DNA of 64,000 bases, taken from Nisaea denitrificans DSM 18348. Its GTDB lineage: Bacteria; Pseudomonadota; Alphaproteobacteria; Thalassobaculales; Thalassobaculaceae. Below the pieces are notes generated by a model. The model saw only the letters and a program-made list of their open reading frames with translations, searched no databases and was not told the origin of the DNA. Of the stretch, positions 16,542 through 25,326 are shown one piece after another (the stretch's first letter is position 1; each line of letters opens with the position of its first letter). The DNA lies in assembly GCF_000426505.1 (NCBI RefSeq), contig NZ_AUFM01000011.1, forward strand, positions 1,922,001-1,986,000, given 5' to 3'. Position numbers and translations under genes: made by a program.

Positions 16542-18206
16542 TCAGTTCGCCAAGCCTATCTCTGTTTTTCCTGGCTTTGTTCCCCGCAAGGCTTCCTTGC
16601 AGCTCTGCTCCATGATCCGGTACTCGAAAGCGCAGGTTCTCTCCAGCGCAACAGCATCTGCCCGACGCTTGAGTTTGACGAGCGAGTATATTTTGTGAGG
16701 CAGAAACAACGGCAGTTCACCACCGGATTTTTCCTCTGCCAGCTCTATGACAGCGATCGCCTTGCCATTCCGCCCCTGATCCTGATGCAGATTAATCAAC
16801 TCCTCATAAACCACGGGGGCGACATACTCCGCCTTCATGGCCAACTCCAGGTTCTTCTGCGCCCGGCTGGCGTTGTTCTGCGCCATTCTCGCCTGGAAGA
16901 ACGCTATCCGGGGATAGGCGTGATACTTGGTCCTCTCGCCAATCGAGGCTGAGGCAAGCTTAATGGCCGCAGCCACTCGCCCTTCACGCAATGCCTTGCG
17001 TGACTCCGAAGCCGCGTCATACCGCTTCAGAAGATCGTTGAGCGGATGGGCGGAATCCCTTTCCCACGGTGTCGAAATCACGTTGCTCGTATCGAAATTC
17101 GGGTAGAACTTGTTCAGATATTCATCCCGCGCATCGAGACGTTCGCTAACGCTGTAATGGTCGTTCGATATCTCCGAGATCATCTTGCCGAATCCTTCTG
17201 CGATACCGGCAAAAAACGGGTTGGATTCGACCTGCTGCTCGCTCAGTCCAATCAAGGACACACTCTTCAGACCGAGCGCCGAAGAGGCCTCATCGCGCGA
17301 CAGCTGTAACTCGGCTTCATGTTCTTCAAGAATTGTAAAGACATCGTCAGAGTCGTAAGGGTCGTATCCAGCACCGACGGCTAGATCGAAACCAAGTTTA
17401 TCCGCTTCGTCCTCCTGCTCCCGGCCCCACGCGGAAAAGAAAAGTTTGTCCGAAACGTCGAAGGCAATCGACCCGATGAGCTCGGCCTTCCGTAATTTTT
17501 CGGACGCCTGACCGAGGTTCGCCTTGCCTTCAAGCGGGGTCCCTTTCATCTGGGAAAGGTTTCGCAAAGTCTGGACCCCGGTCAGCGCCTTGTGCTGAGA
17601 GTCTACAAACCAGTCGCTACTGTGGTGCTTGAGCAGAAAATGGGACACCTCATGCGCCAGAACAAAAGCGACACTGGCTTCCGTCTTGAGGGTGCCAATC
17701 AAATTCAGATTAACGAAGATGCCGCCGTCGGGTGTCGCATTCGCGGACGGCGTCAGATCCCCGTGCAGATAGACCTGCGTCCCAAAATCGGGAATATCGT
17801 TCGCCTTCAGGATCTCACGCAAGAGCCGGTTGAGATATTCCTCTGTATAAGGCTCCGAAATCAGGCCAACACCGCGCGCCATCTGCAAACGAACAGAGAC
17901 CGCCCTCTTGTCGACCAGTTCCGCGTAGCCGTTCACGGGCGGTTTGAAACTCTCGAGTTCAGTCTCGTTCGAAGAAAAGATCGTGGAGAAAAAACTGGAC
18001 GAGTTGCCTCCCGAGGAAGAGGAGGATGTCTCTCCGTCCAGCGCCGGCGAGCCGACTTCCGAGGGATCGTTGTCAAGCTCACCGGCAAAGACAAACTGCG
18101 TCGCGGAAACCGAAAGCAAACAAGTGACCAAACCGGAAACCAGGATGGCGGCACCACGCCGGAACATTTCCGGGCGACGGCCGTCATTCCTGCGCGCCCC
18201 CATCAC
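16542..18206 (-). CDS. M48-family zinc metalloprotease with C-terminal helical repeats
   Basis: This 554-residue protein has an N-terminal signal-like hydrophobic segment (about residues 18-42), a serine/glycine-rich linker, and a zincin domain with HEVSH at 185-189 (LAHEVSHFLLKHH). The third zinc ligand is probably Glu265 in EQEDEADKLGFDLA. The C-terminal 150 residues (SRKALREGRVAAAIKLASAS, then EYVAPVVYEELINLHQDQGR) look like TPR-type helices. Layout and location resemble BepA/YfgC-type periplasmic proteases of outer-membrane quality control. It overlaps the small secreted-protein gene by four bases (ATGA) and ends a three-gene unit with the CHASE2 protein. The unusually long linker makes it different from BepA. 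Confidence 0.8.
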   Translation of the reverse strand: MMGARRNDGRRPEMFRRGAAILVSGLVTCLLSVSATQFVFAGELDNDPSEVGSPALDGETSSSSSGGNSSSFFSTIFSSNETELESFKPPVNGYAELVDKRAVSVRLQMARGVGLISEPYTEEYLNRLLREILKANDIPDFGTQVYLHGDLTPSANATPDGGIFVNLNLIGTLKTEASVAFVLAHEVSHFLLKHHSSDWFVDSQHKALTGVQTLRNLSQMKGTPLEGKANLGQASEKLRKAELIGSIAFDVSDKLFFSAWGREQEDEADKLGFDLAVGAGYDPYDSDDVFTILEEHEAELQLSRDEASSALGLKSVSLIGLSEQQVESNPFFAGIAEGFGKMISEISNDHYSVSERLDARDEYLNKFYPNFDTSNVISTPWERDSAHPLNDLLKRYDAASESRKALREGRVAAAIKLASASIGERTKYHAYPRIAFFQARMAQNNASRAQKNLELAMKAEYVAPVVYEELINLHQDQGRNGKAIAVIELAEEKSGGELPLFLPHKIYSLVKLKRRADAVALERTCAFEYRIMEQSCKEALRGTKPGKTEIGLAN

Positions 18207-18613
18207 TTTTTCGCTCCCAGGCCACGATTGGCTCCAACGCCTTGCGAGCCAAGACTATCTGGCCCTGCGACCAAACTGAGCTTAACCTTGAGCTCGTCTT
18301 TTCGCCCCCAGAGCGCCTTACTCACATCACCATCGTAGCTGACCTGAAGAACACCTGACTTCACCTGATGAAGACAAAGGGGGGCTTTGCGCCAGCCACG
18401 GGCATCGGACCGGGTAACTGCCGCGGCTTTCTGGGTCAGCCCCTCGTCCGCGTACAAATTGATTTCGGCGCCTCTAATGCCATTTACCTCACCGGAACAG
18501 CCACCGGCCGTCACGACTTCCGGAACAAACACTCCCGCCCCGAGAATTACGGCACTTAAAACCGGACCGATCTGCCCGAACAGTCTGCGCTCTGTAAAAA
18601 AAGTTTTTGCCAT
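18203..18613 (-). CDS. Small exported protein of unknown function
   Basis: This 136-residue protein has a hydrophobic signal segment (about residues 13-36, ending in a VTAGG region) and a mature part with two cysteines. The part around VNGIRGAEINLYADEGLTQK has an SH3-like look, but I do not recognise a family. It ends in a glycine-rich, basic tail. It is translationally coupled to the M48 protease gene (ATGA overlap) and lies 42 bases downstream of the CHASE2 gene. It could be a partner, ligand or inhibitor of either; that is inference only. Confidence 0.6.
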   Translation of the reverse strand: MAKTFFTERRLFGQIGPVLSAVILGAGVFVPEVVTAGGCSGEVNGIRGAEINLYADEGLTQKAAAVTRSDARGWRKAPLCLHQVKSGVLQVSYDGDVSKALWGRKDELKVKLSLVAGPDSLGSQGVGANRGLGAKK

Positions 18614-18655
18614 AGCCTCTCACTCCCCCATGAAGCGTGAAATATCCTTACCCAA

Positions 18656-20314
18656 CTACCTCCGCATCCACTCCCAAACACCCGCCACACACAAAGTCAG
18701 TCGGGTGGTCAGCAACACCCATGGCGGGCTCAGGGCAATCATGCCGACAACACTGTAGGCCCAAGCGCCAGGCGGGGCGCGAAACCCCAAAAGAATTCCC
18801 AAGGCAAAAACAACCGGAACAAACGAAACCAAGAAAGCGATCGCCACCTTTCGGATGTAGGTCAGGTCATTTTCTCTTCTCAGTATTTCGAGGCCCGATA
18901 CCTTTCCCCTGTCGCCATCTGAATTGCCTCTCCCCCCCTGCTCTCGGATGACATATTCAATTGCAAGCGAGTAGAGAGCCGCCATTACAAAAAGGACTGA
19001 ATACTGGACCAGTTGCGACAAAGTGATCCGTTCAAAGATCAGTTTGTCATAAACGTAATGGTCTTTGAACCTGATTAAATTTTCAACCGCCGAAGCATGT
19101 ATCATTATGCCGGGAACTTCGGTTGAATTTGGCGTATTGCGCGCGTCTCCAGAAGCAGACTGTCCGGATCCGATCAGAACGATGCGCCCTTCGATCAGGT
19201 CGAGCGGCTCAATCGCATCACCGCCGCATACCCTTTCACCCTCAAGGAGATAATGAGCTGGCACCAGTGGCGGTCCGGCGGCCCGCCGTTGCAGGATAGA
19301 CGGGTCAAACAAGATCGCTGGGATCCAGGTAAAAAAACCGGTTGAGTTATCAGCTTCGCCCAAACAGGGGTCGCAGTTCGCAGATCCATTGCGGCAAATG
19401 CCGAATTCCTGACGCGTGACCAGATGCTCGCCACGATCCCAGTAAAGAAACATTGGTTCCGGTCGTCCGGAGAAATCTGCCTCACCTCGATATCCCGAGG
19501 CATCGTACAGCAGCGGCGCGATCGTATAGCCGGCCCCCTCGCGTCTGGTGATCGAGAAATCCGCAGGCGGCTCCGCACAACCGGAACTCTGACTGTATAA
19601 TATGCGTCTGTGATCAGGCGTTTGAGCCTCGTTTCCATATTCAACCGCAAGACAATAGGCACGCACGACCGGATCGCTCATGACGGATGCAGGCGCGAAA
19701 CCAAGTATTCCTGACGGGTCTTTCTCGCGAATGGACTTGATCTTGTCCCGGAAATCGAGAAAGGCCGGTTCATCGGCCGTGGAAGGATCAGATGCAAAGA
19801 ACAAAGGAATTCCTTCATCATGCACAAACTGAATCGCATCGATAAGTAACGGAAATGACGGATCGTTCTTGCGCTTAGTCAGAAAAACGAAGTCGACGAA
19901 AATGGCCTTTGCGCCAAGTGAAGCGACCTCATAAAGCAGTTCGGCATGCGCTTCGTAGGAAATGGGCCAAGCAGAGTCTGAATATCCCTGTTCCGTGGCG
20001 TAATTCATCGATTTATCGGTCCAGAGGACAACAGTTGCCCCCTGCGGCCTGTCGTAAGGACGCTCCGCCTTGTTACCCCGCAGATACTCGACGACCGCCT
20101 GTTTCGTTGCGTCCGGCTCGCGTCCCGGATCGAGAAAACCGGTTCGCCCGAACCGGCCCCACATCGCGAAATCGTGGACCGCATCGTTCATCGCATCTTG
20201 TGCGCCGAACAGGTTTGTGAGGCTGAAGAGCAGGCTGAATCCGAGCACCGCTGAAATACGGTACAGGTGCCGGGCCCAACTCTTCCCCAGACTGCGGTCG
20301 AGAAAAGCAAGCAT
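18656..20314 (-). CDS. CHASE2-domain membrane protein without an output domain
   Basis: This 552-residue protein has one N-terminal membrane helix (about residues 18-37), a large extracytoplasmic region of roughly 370 residues, and three C-terminal helices (VQYSVLFVMAALYSLAIEYV, VAIAFLVSFVPVVFALGILL and a last one near the end). That layout, with DKSMNYA, the GAKAIFVDFVFL core and the EGRIVLIGSG...NSTEVPGIMIHASAVENLI block, is the CHASE2 sensor domain. CHASE2 normally feeds a kinase, cyclase or Ser/Thr kinase, but nothing follows the last helix here except a short tail. It is the first gene of a unit with a small secreted protein and an M48 protease, so an envelope-sensing or scaffold role is plausible. 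Confidence 0.8.
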   Translation of the reverse strand: MLAFLDRSLGKSWARHLYRISAVLGFSLLFSLTNLFGAQDAMNDAVHDFAMWGRFGRTGFLDPGREPDATKQAVVEYLRGNKAERPYDRPQGATVVLWTDKSMNYATEQGYSDSAWPISYEAHAELLYEVASLGAKAIFVDFVFLTKRKNDPSFPLLIDAIQFVHDEGIPLFFASDPSTADEPAFLDFRDKIKSIREKDPSGILGFAPASVMSDPVVRAYCLAVEYGNEAQTPDHRRILYSQSSGCAEPPADFSITRREGAGYTIAPLLYDASGYRGEADFSGRPEPMFLYWDRGEHLVTRQEFGICRNGSANCDPCLGEADNSTGFFTWIPAILFDPSILQRRAAGPPLVPAHYLLEGERVCGGDAIEPLDLIEGRIVLIGSGQSASGDARNTPNSTEVPGIMIHASAVENLIRFKDHYVYDKLIFERITLSQLVQYSVLFVMAALYSLAIEYVIREQGGRGNSDGDRGKVSGLEILRRENDLTYIRKVAIAFLVSFVPVVFALGILLGFRAPPGAWAYSVVGMIALSPPWVLLTTRLTLCVAGVWEWMRR

Positions 20315-20671
20315 CCGGTTGCCCCAACGGTTTTTCTTTCCGCCGCCCCTTTACGGTAAGTTGATTAACCCTAACATTTTTCGCTTAAGAAAAAAGAGTT
20401 TTCCCCGGAAATCCACGCTGTCTTTCGATCGCACTCCAGCCAGACTTTTCGGTATCAACATCGGTACCCAGCGGCCCGGAACGGGCCATGTGCAGCCTAT
20501 TGACGCATACTGATCTCCGCCTCTAATCTCCGCCCAGCATGTGCGGCGATGGCGTCGCCGCGAACGTGGTTCACGCATGCGGCCTCCGGGAGACATCGGG
20601 GGTGATCCAGCATCCTGCACGCCCGGATGGATTACCGGGCGCGCCCCGCGTCCTTCGGACAGGAGATCAGG
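20315..20671. other. Divergent promoter region between CHASE2 unit and creatinase
   Basis: This gap of 357 bases lies between two divergent units. It has an AT-rich block near 20345-20400 that could hold the CHASE2 promoter. A small GGCCCG/CGGGCC hairpin (20473-20487) lacks a T-tract. I see no gene or recognisable RNA here. The in-frame codons just before 20672 belong to a possible extended creatinase start that I reject. Confidence 0.5.
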
Positions 20672-21892
20672 ATGCTGACCCCACAACAACGGCCCACGCA
20701 TTTCACCCGGCATAACGGGAACAAGGCGCCGCTACCCTTCTCGACAGCGGAGTATGAGCGCCGGCTCAGTGAATTACGCGCGGTCATGGCCGAGCTTGAC
20801 CTGCCTGCCGTGCTGTTCACCTCGATGCACAACATCGCCTATTATTCAGGCTTCCTTTATTGCAGCTTCGGACGGCCGTTCGGCTGTGTCGTCACCAAGG
20901 ATGCCTGCACCACCGTCTCGGCGAATATCGACGGCGGGCAGCCTTGGCGTCGCAGCGTAGCCGACAACGTCATCTATACGGACTGGCAGCGGGATAATTT
21001 CTGGCGTGCGGTCCGCGAGTTGATCGGCACATCGGACCGGGTCGGCATCGAGGGCGATCACCTGACCCTGCAGGCACGCAGCGCTCTGGAAGACGTCACC
21101 GGCATCAGGCAGATCGTCGATATTGCACCCGCTGCCATGCGCAAGCGGATGGTAAAGTCGGCGGAGGAAATCTCCCTGATCCGGGAGGGTGCCCGCATCG
21201 CCGATATCGGCGGGGCCGCGATCAGGGACGCGATCCGTGCCGGCACACGGGAAATCGACGTCGCCATGGCTGGACGGGACGCGATGGAGCTGGCCATCGC
21301 CGAGGCTTTTCCCGACAGCGAGATGCGCGACACATGGGTCTGGTTTCAGGCCGGGCTCAACACCGACGGCGCGCACAATCCGGTCACCATGCGTAAACTC
21401 GAAGCGGGTGATCTGCTGAGCCTCAACACTTTCCCGATGATCTCCGGCTATTACACTGCCCTCGAACGGACCCTGACGTTGGGGGAGCCGGACACGGAAA
21501 CGCTCCGTCTCTGGGAGGCCAACGTAGCCGCGCATGAGCTCGGTATCTCACTGATCAAGCCCGGTGCCCGCTGCGACGAGATCTGCGCCGAGATCAACAG
21601 GTTCTTCCATCAGGAAGGCCTGCTCGATTACCGCTCCTTCGGCTACGGCCACTCCTTCGGCGTGCTCTCGCACTACTACGGGCGCGAGGCCGGACTGGAA
21701 TTGCGCGAGGACATCGAAACGGTGCTGGAGCCGGGCATGGTGGTCTCCATGGAGCCGATGCTCTGGGTGCCGGAAGGTACACCGGGTGCCGGCGGATACC
21801 GCGAGCACGACATCCTGGTGATCGGAGCGGACGGTGCGGAAAACATCACCGGTTTCCCCTACGGCCCGGCACATAACGTGATAGCGGTCTGA
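20672..21892 (+). CDS. Creatinase (creatine amidinohydrolase)
   Basis: Creatinase hydrolyses creatine to sarcosine and urea in the cytoplasm. This 406-residue protein has the pita-bread fold and close agreement with Pseudomonas creatinase (about 403 residues): HNIAYYSGFLYCSFGRPFG, SANIDGGQPWRR, YTDWQRDN, NTDGAHNPVT with the catalytic His, ALERTL, and GREAGLELREDIETVLEPGM followed by SMEPM. I choose the ATG at 20672 because an AGGAGATCAGG ribosome site precedes it and the length then fits the family. No sarcosine oxidase or creatininase is in the window. It is followed by a hairpin and an MFS gene. Confidence 0.9.
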   Translation: MLTPQQRPTHFTRHNGNKAPLPFSTAEYERRLSELRAVMAELDLPAVLFTSMHNIAYYSGFLYCSFGRPFGCVVTKDACTTVSANIDGGQPWRRSVADNVIYTDWQRDNFWRAVRELIGTSDRVGIEGDHLTLQARSALEDVTGIRQIVDIAPAAMRKRMVKSAEEISLIREGARIADIGGAAIRDAIRAGTREIDVAMAGRDAMELAIAEAFPDSEMRDTWVWFQAGLNTDGAHNPVTMRKLEAGDLLSLNTFPMISGYYTALERTLTLGEPDTETLRLWEANVAAHELGISLIKPGARCDEICAEINRFFHQEGLLDYRSFGYGHSFGVLSHYYGREAGLELREDIETVLEPGMVVSMEPMLWVPEGTPGAGGYREHDILVIGADGAENITGFPYGPAHNVIAV

Positions 21893-21911
21893 GCCGACAT
21901 TGAACAACGAT

Positions 21912-21942
21912 CTCCGGAGCCTCTGCCCGCAGGGCTCCGGAG
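21912..21942 (+). terminator. Terminator-like hairpin after creatinase
   Basis: A perfect ten-base stem (CTCCGGAGCC with GGCTCCGGAG) and an 11-base loop start 20 bases past the creatinase stop. It is followed by TTGATCTT, only a weak T-tract. It probably separates the creatinase transcript from the MFS gene. Confidence 0.65.
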
Positions 21943-22020
21943 TTGATCTTCGTGGCACCCCCGAAAGGCAATACGCCGTACCTTGAGTTGCCCTCGCCTC
22001 CCGCTTATAGTCCCGCCCCG

Positions 22021-23301
22021 ATGGCATCCATATCCCCTTTCTTTCCGCTGCTTCTCAGCGTCGCGATACTCCTTATGGGCAACGGCCTGCAGGGCACCCT
22101 GCTGCCTGTGCGCGCCGGTATGGAGGCGTTCGGCTCGTTCGAGATCGGTATACTGGGCTCAGCCTATTTCTGCGGCTTCATGGCCGGGTGCATTTACGGC
22201 CCACGGGTGATCCGCATCGTCGGCCATATCCGCACCTTTGCAGGCATGGTCGCCGTCGCCTCTTCCGTCGTGCTGATCCACGCGCTGGTGCTTGAACCTG
22301 TCGTCTGGTGGCTGCTGCGGGCAACGACCGGCTTCTGTTTCGCCGCGCTCTACATGGTGATTGAAAGCTGGCTGAACGAGAAATCGACGAACGAGACACG
22401 GGGACTCGTCTTTTCCGTCTACACGATCATCAACCTGACCGTGATCACCGCTGGTCAGATGTTGCTGATAACGGCAGATCCCGCGAGTTTCCCGCTTTTC
22501 GCCTTCGCCTCGATCCTGGTGTCCATCGCCGCCGTTCCGATCGCGCTGACCCGGATAGAACAGCCGGCACCCCTCGATATCGTCCAGTTGCGGCTGAAAC
22601 GGCTGTTCAAGATTTCTCCGGTCGGCGTTGTCGGATGTGTCGCGGTCGGCCTCGCCAACGGCTCCTTCTGGTCTCTCGCCCCGGTTTACGCCCTCACCTC
22701 ACTTGGTGAGGCATCGGTATCCAATGTTGCGGTTTTCATGAGCATCGTGGTCATCGCGGGAGCCGTGGGCCAATGGCCGATCGGTCGCCTGTCCGACCGG
22801 ATGGACCGGCGCCTGGTGATCATTGGCGCTTGTCTCGGTGCGGCGGCATCCGGCCTCTGCATGGTCTTGTTCGCAAATGTGGTGCCGTATGGCCTCTATA
22901 TCTTTGGCTTCGCTTTCGGGGTCTTCGCTTTCCCCATTTATTCGCTCAGCGTCGCTCACCTGAACGACTTCATCACCGAGCCGTCCGACTATGTCGAGGC
23001 TGCCAGTGGACTGTTGCTGGTGTTCGCCGTCGGAGCCATTGCCGGGCCGCTGACCGCATCGGCACTGATCGATCTGGTCGGCATCAAATACCTGTTCGCC
23101 TACACGGCAGCCATCCACATCCTTGCCGCCGGTTTTTGCGCCTACCGCATAAGCGTTCGGAACCCGGCCCCCACGGAAGAACATATTCCCTTCAGCGATG
23201 CCGTGGTGCTTTCGCAGACGCTCTCCACCGTGGACCCGTTACCACCCGCCGACGAAGACGCGGAAACTGCAGACGGCGGGAACGACAAACCCGTCAGCTA
23301 A
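22021..23301 (+). CDS. MFS transporter, YcaD-like
   Basis: This 426-residue protein has twelve hydrophobic helices, beginning SPFFPLLLSVAILLMGNGLQ and containing the MFS loop motif GRLSDRMDRRLVI (about residues 255-267). The pattern of the first helices, RATTGFCFAALYMVIESWLN and the C-terminal half is that of the YcaD group, whose substrates are not well known. The C-terminal 60 residues are acidic and cytoplasmic. I use the ATG at 22021; a TTG far upstream would add a non-hydrophobic leader. It follows creatinase in the same direction, behind a hairpin, and could be a creatine or product transporter, but that is only positional. Confidence 0.75.
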   Translation: MASISPFFPLLLSVAILLMGNGLQGTLLPVRAGMEAFGSFEIGILGSAYFCGFMAGCIYGPRVIRIVGHIRTFAGMVAVASSVVLIHALVLEPVVWWLLRATTGFCFAALYMVIESWLNEKSTNETRGLVFSVYTIINLTVITAGQMLLITADPASFPLFAFASILVSIAAVPIALTRIEQPAPLDIVQLRLKRLFKISPVGVVGCVAVGLANGSFWSLAPVYALTSLGEASVSNVAVFMSIVVIAGAVGQWPIGRLSDRMDRRLVIIGACLGAAASGLCMVLFANVVPYGLYIFGFAFGVFAFPIYSLSVAHLNDFITEPSDYVEAASGLLLVFAVGAIAGPLTASALIDLVGIKYLFAYTAAIHILAAGFCAYRISVRNPAPTEEHIPFSDAVVLSQTLSTVDPLPPADEDAETADGGNDKPVS

Positions 23302-23319
23302 TTCCCGACCCTTTCGGCG

Positions 23320-23934
23320 TTATTGCCGGACCGCAATGGCGACCGCAGCCCCGCCCATAACCGTTGCGCTGGTCCGGTTCGCGATCCGCACTGCACGCGG
23401 GCTGCGCATAAGGGTCCGCGCACCCGCCGCCATGACCACGTAGCTGAGGTCGATCGCGGCCAGCACGAAGACCAGCGTGAGCGCAATCGAGGTCCAGTCG
23501 ACAAAGGAAACAGAGCCGAGATCGATCAGGGTCGGCAGCAGGGCGAGATAGAACAGCATGATCTTCGGATTGCCGAGGGTGACCGACATGCCGGAGAAGA
23601 ACATCTTCATGCCGCTGCGCGGCTCCGGCATACGCTCGCCGCCCGTATCCACCGGCGCCGTCCACATTTTCCAGGCCAGAAAGGCGAGATACCCGACCCC
23701 GAGCCACTTGATGACAAGGAAGGCCGTATGAAAGGCCTCTGCGACTGCGGCCAGACCGACAATCGCCATGGTCAGCCAGACAAGCTCGCCCAGCCACATC
23801 GCCACCAGGAACGGCATCACCGCACGCCAGCCCCGGGCCAGCACCTGCGCCACCAGCGCAGCCAGACTCGGTCCGGGCGACCCAGCGGCAAGCGCGAGAG
23901 CCACGGCGAAAACCAGTAGCGACGAAATATCCAT
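23320..23934 (-). CDS. LysE/RhtB-family amino acid exporter
   Basis: This 204-residue protein has six hydrophobic segments and the LysE-family motifs AAGSPGPSLAAL near residue 15, LVIKWLGVGYLAFLAWKMW and GMSVTLGNPKIMLFYLALLP. The family exports amino acids or homoserine lactones across the inner membrane. The start is the ATG at 23934, the usual family N-terminus; the frame is open upstream but that part is cysteine-rich and not family-like. It is convergent with the MFS gene with an 18-base gap. Confidence 0.85.
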   Translation of the reverse strand: MDISSLLVFAVALALAAGSPGPSLAALVAQVLARGWRAVMPFLVAMWLGELVWLTMAIVGLAAVAEAFHTAFLVIKWLGVGYLAFLAWKMWTAPVDTGGERMPEPRSGMKMFFSGMSVTLGNPKIMLFYLALLPTLIDLGSVSFVDWTSIALTLVFVLAAIDLSYVVMAAGARTLMRSPRAVRIANRTSATVMGGAAVAIAVRQ

Positions 23935-24162
23935 GATCCGATTCCTTGATTGACTGAAGCACCAGTTTGGCGGGCTGAGCCGACCGCTGCAAGCCGATAC
24001 CTTTCTTGCAATGCTGGGCCCTGTTTTTCGCAGGTTCTTGCACGCATATCCGCGAGACAGAAACCGCGACACTCGCTAATCTCCCGCATGGGAAACGGGA
24101 GACGGCGGGATGCCGGTCAAAGCCTGCTCCCTTGATCAACGACAATTCAGGAGTATGGCGGG

Positions 24163-25326
24163 GTGGCCTCGTCAAAAGGTGAGAAACAGCGCCGGCCCGA
24201 TCCGTCCATGGATATGACGGAGATCCGCATTCGAGCCGCGACGCCGGCGGATCTGGACGCCCTTGTCCGTATTGAAGAGGCTTGTTTCGATAGTGACCGG
24301 CTCAGCCGCCGTAGCTTCCGCGACTTTATCCACCACGGCCATTGCACGCTGCTGGTCTCCGAAGGCGACTGCGGCATTGCCGGCTACATCCTGATCCTCT
24401 ATCGCCGGGGCACGGCGCTGGCCCGGCTTTATTCCATTGCCCTCACCCCATCCACGCGCGGCACCGGCCTCGCAGCGGGGCTGATGAGCGCCAGCGAGGA
24501 TATCGCCCGCGACGAGCATGGCTGCCTCTCGCTCCGACTGGAAGTCCGGCCGGACAACAAGTCCGCCATCACCCTCTACACCCGTCTCGGCTACAAACAG
24601 TTCGGAAAATATCTCGACTATTACGAGGATCATGCGGACGCCCTGCGGTTCGAGAAGCGGCTCGTCCGCTCGACCCTCACGGCAAATGCCCCCTCCTATT
24701 ATTCCCAGACCTCCGAATTCACCTGCGGCCCCGCCTGCATGATGATGGCACTGAAGGCGTTCGATCCTTCCGTCAGCTTCAGCCGGGTCGAGGAATTCCG
24801 GCTCTGGCGAGAGTCGACGACGGTCTTCATGCAAACGGGTCACGGTGGCTGCGAGCCGGTCGGCATGGCAGTGGCGCTGGCCCGCAAGGGACTTTCGGTC
24901 GAGGTCTTCCTCAGCCAGGAACCGCCACTCTTCATCGACAGCGTGCGCCTCAAGGCCCAGCGCGAGGCTCTTACCCTGATCCAGGAAGACTACCGGCGCG
25001 AGGCTGAAGAACTGCGCATCCCGGTTCATATCAAACCACTGGACAATGTTGCCCTGAGCGCGGCCCTCGGTGAGGGAGCCTATGCAATCGTCCTGGTCAG
25101 CCTCTATCAGATGCTGGGCAGCAAGACACCGCACTGGGTGCTAGTTTATGGCGAAGAGAACGGCCGTTATCTGATCCACGATCCGTGGATCGAGACAGAC
25201 GCGCTGGAAACCGAAAGCGCGGCAGCAGCCCTGCCCATCCCCAAGGAGGCTTTCGAACGGATGGCCCGCTGGGGCCGCGGAAGGCTGCGGGCCGCGATTA
25301 TTGTTCGAAAGGAACAGACGGAATGA
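24163..25326 (+). CDS. GNAT acetyltransferase fused to a C39-like peptidase domain
   Basis: This 387-residue protein has an N-terminal GNAT domain (about residues 20-165: TEIRIRAATPADLDALVRIE, IALTPSTRGTGLAAGLMS as acetyl-CoA loop, then ITLYTRLGYKQFGKY). A papain-like domain of C39 type follows (about 175-380): Cys in QTSEFTCGPACMMMAL, and His in KTPHWVLVYGEENGRYLIHDPW with the Asp of HDPW. The pair with the next gene (ATGA overlap) is a known but uncharacterised association, predicted in comparative work on ATP-grasp amidoligases to make or trim modified peptides. The start is a GTG behind GGAG at 24149-24152; the ATG at 24208 is the alternative. Confidence 0.82.
   Translation: MASSKGEKQRRPDPSMDMTEIRIRAATPADLDALVRIEEACFDSDRLSRRSFRDFIHHGHCTLLVSEGDCGIAGYILILYRRGTALARLYSIALTPSTRGTGLAAGLMSASEDIARDEHGCLSLRLEVRPDNKSAITLYTRLGYKQFGKYLDYYEDHADALRFEKRLVRSTLTANAPSYYSQTSEFTCGPACMMMALKAFDPSVSFSRVEEFRLWRESTTVFMQTGHGGCEPVGMAVALARKGLSVEVFLSQEPPLFIDSVRLKAQREALTLIQEDYRREAEELRIPVHIKPLDNVALSAALGEGAYAIVLVSLYQMLGSKTPHWVLVYGEENGRYLIHDPWIETDALETESAAAALPIPKEAFERMARWGRGRLRAAIIVRKEQTE

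Noticed and set aside
16244-16615. Plus-strand 123-codon frame
   Set aside because: It begins with GTG without a ribosome site and overlaps the end of the M48 gene; low-complexity composition.
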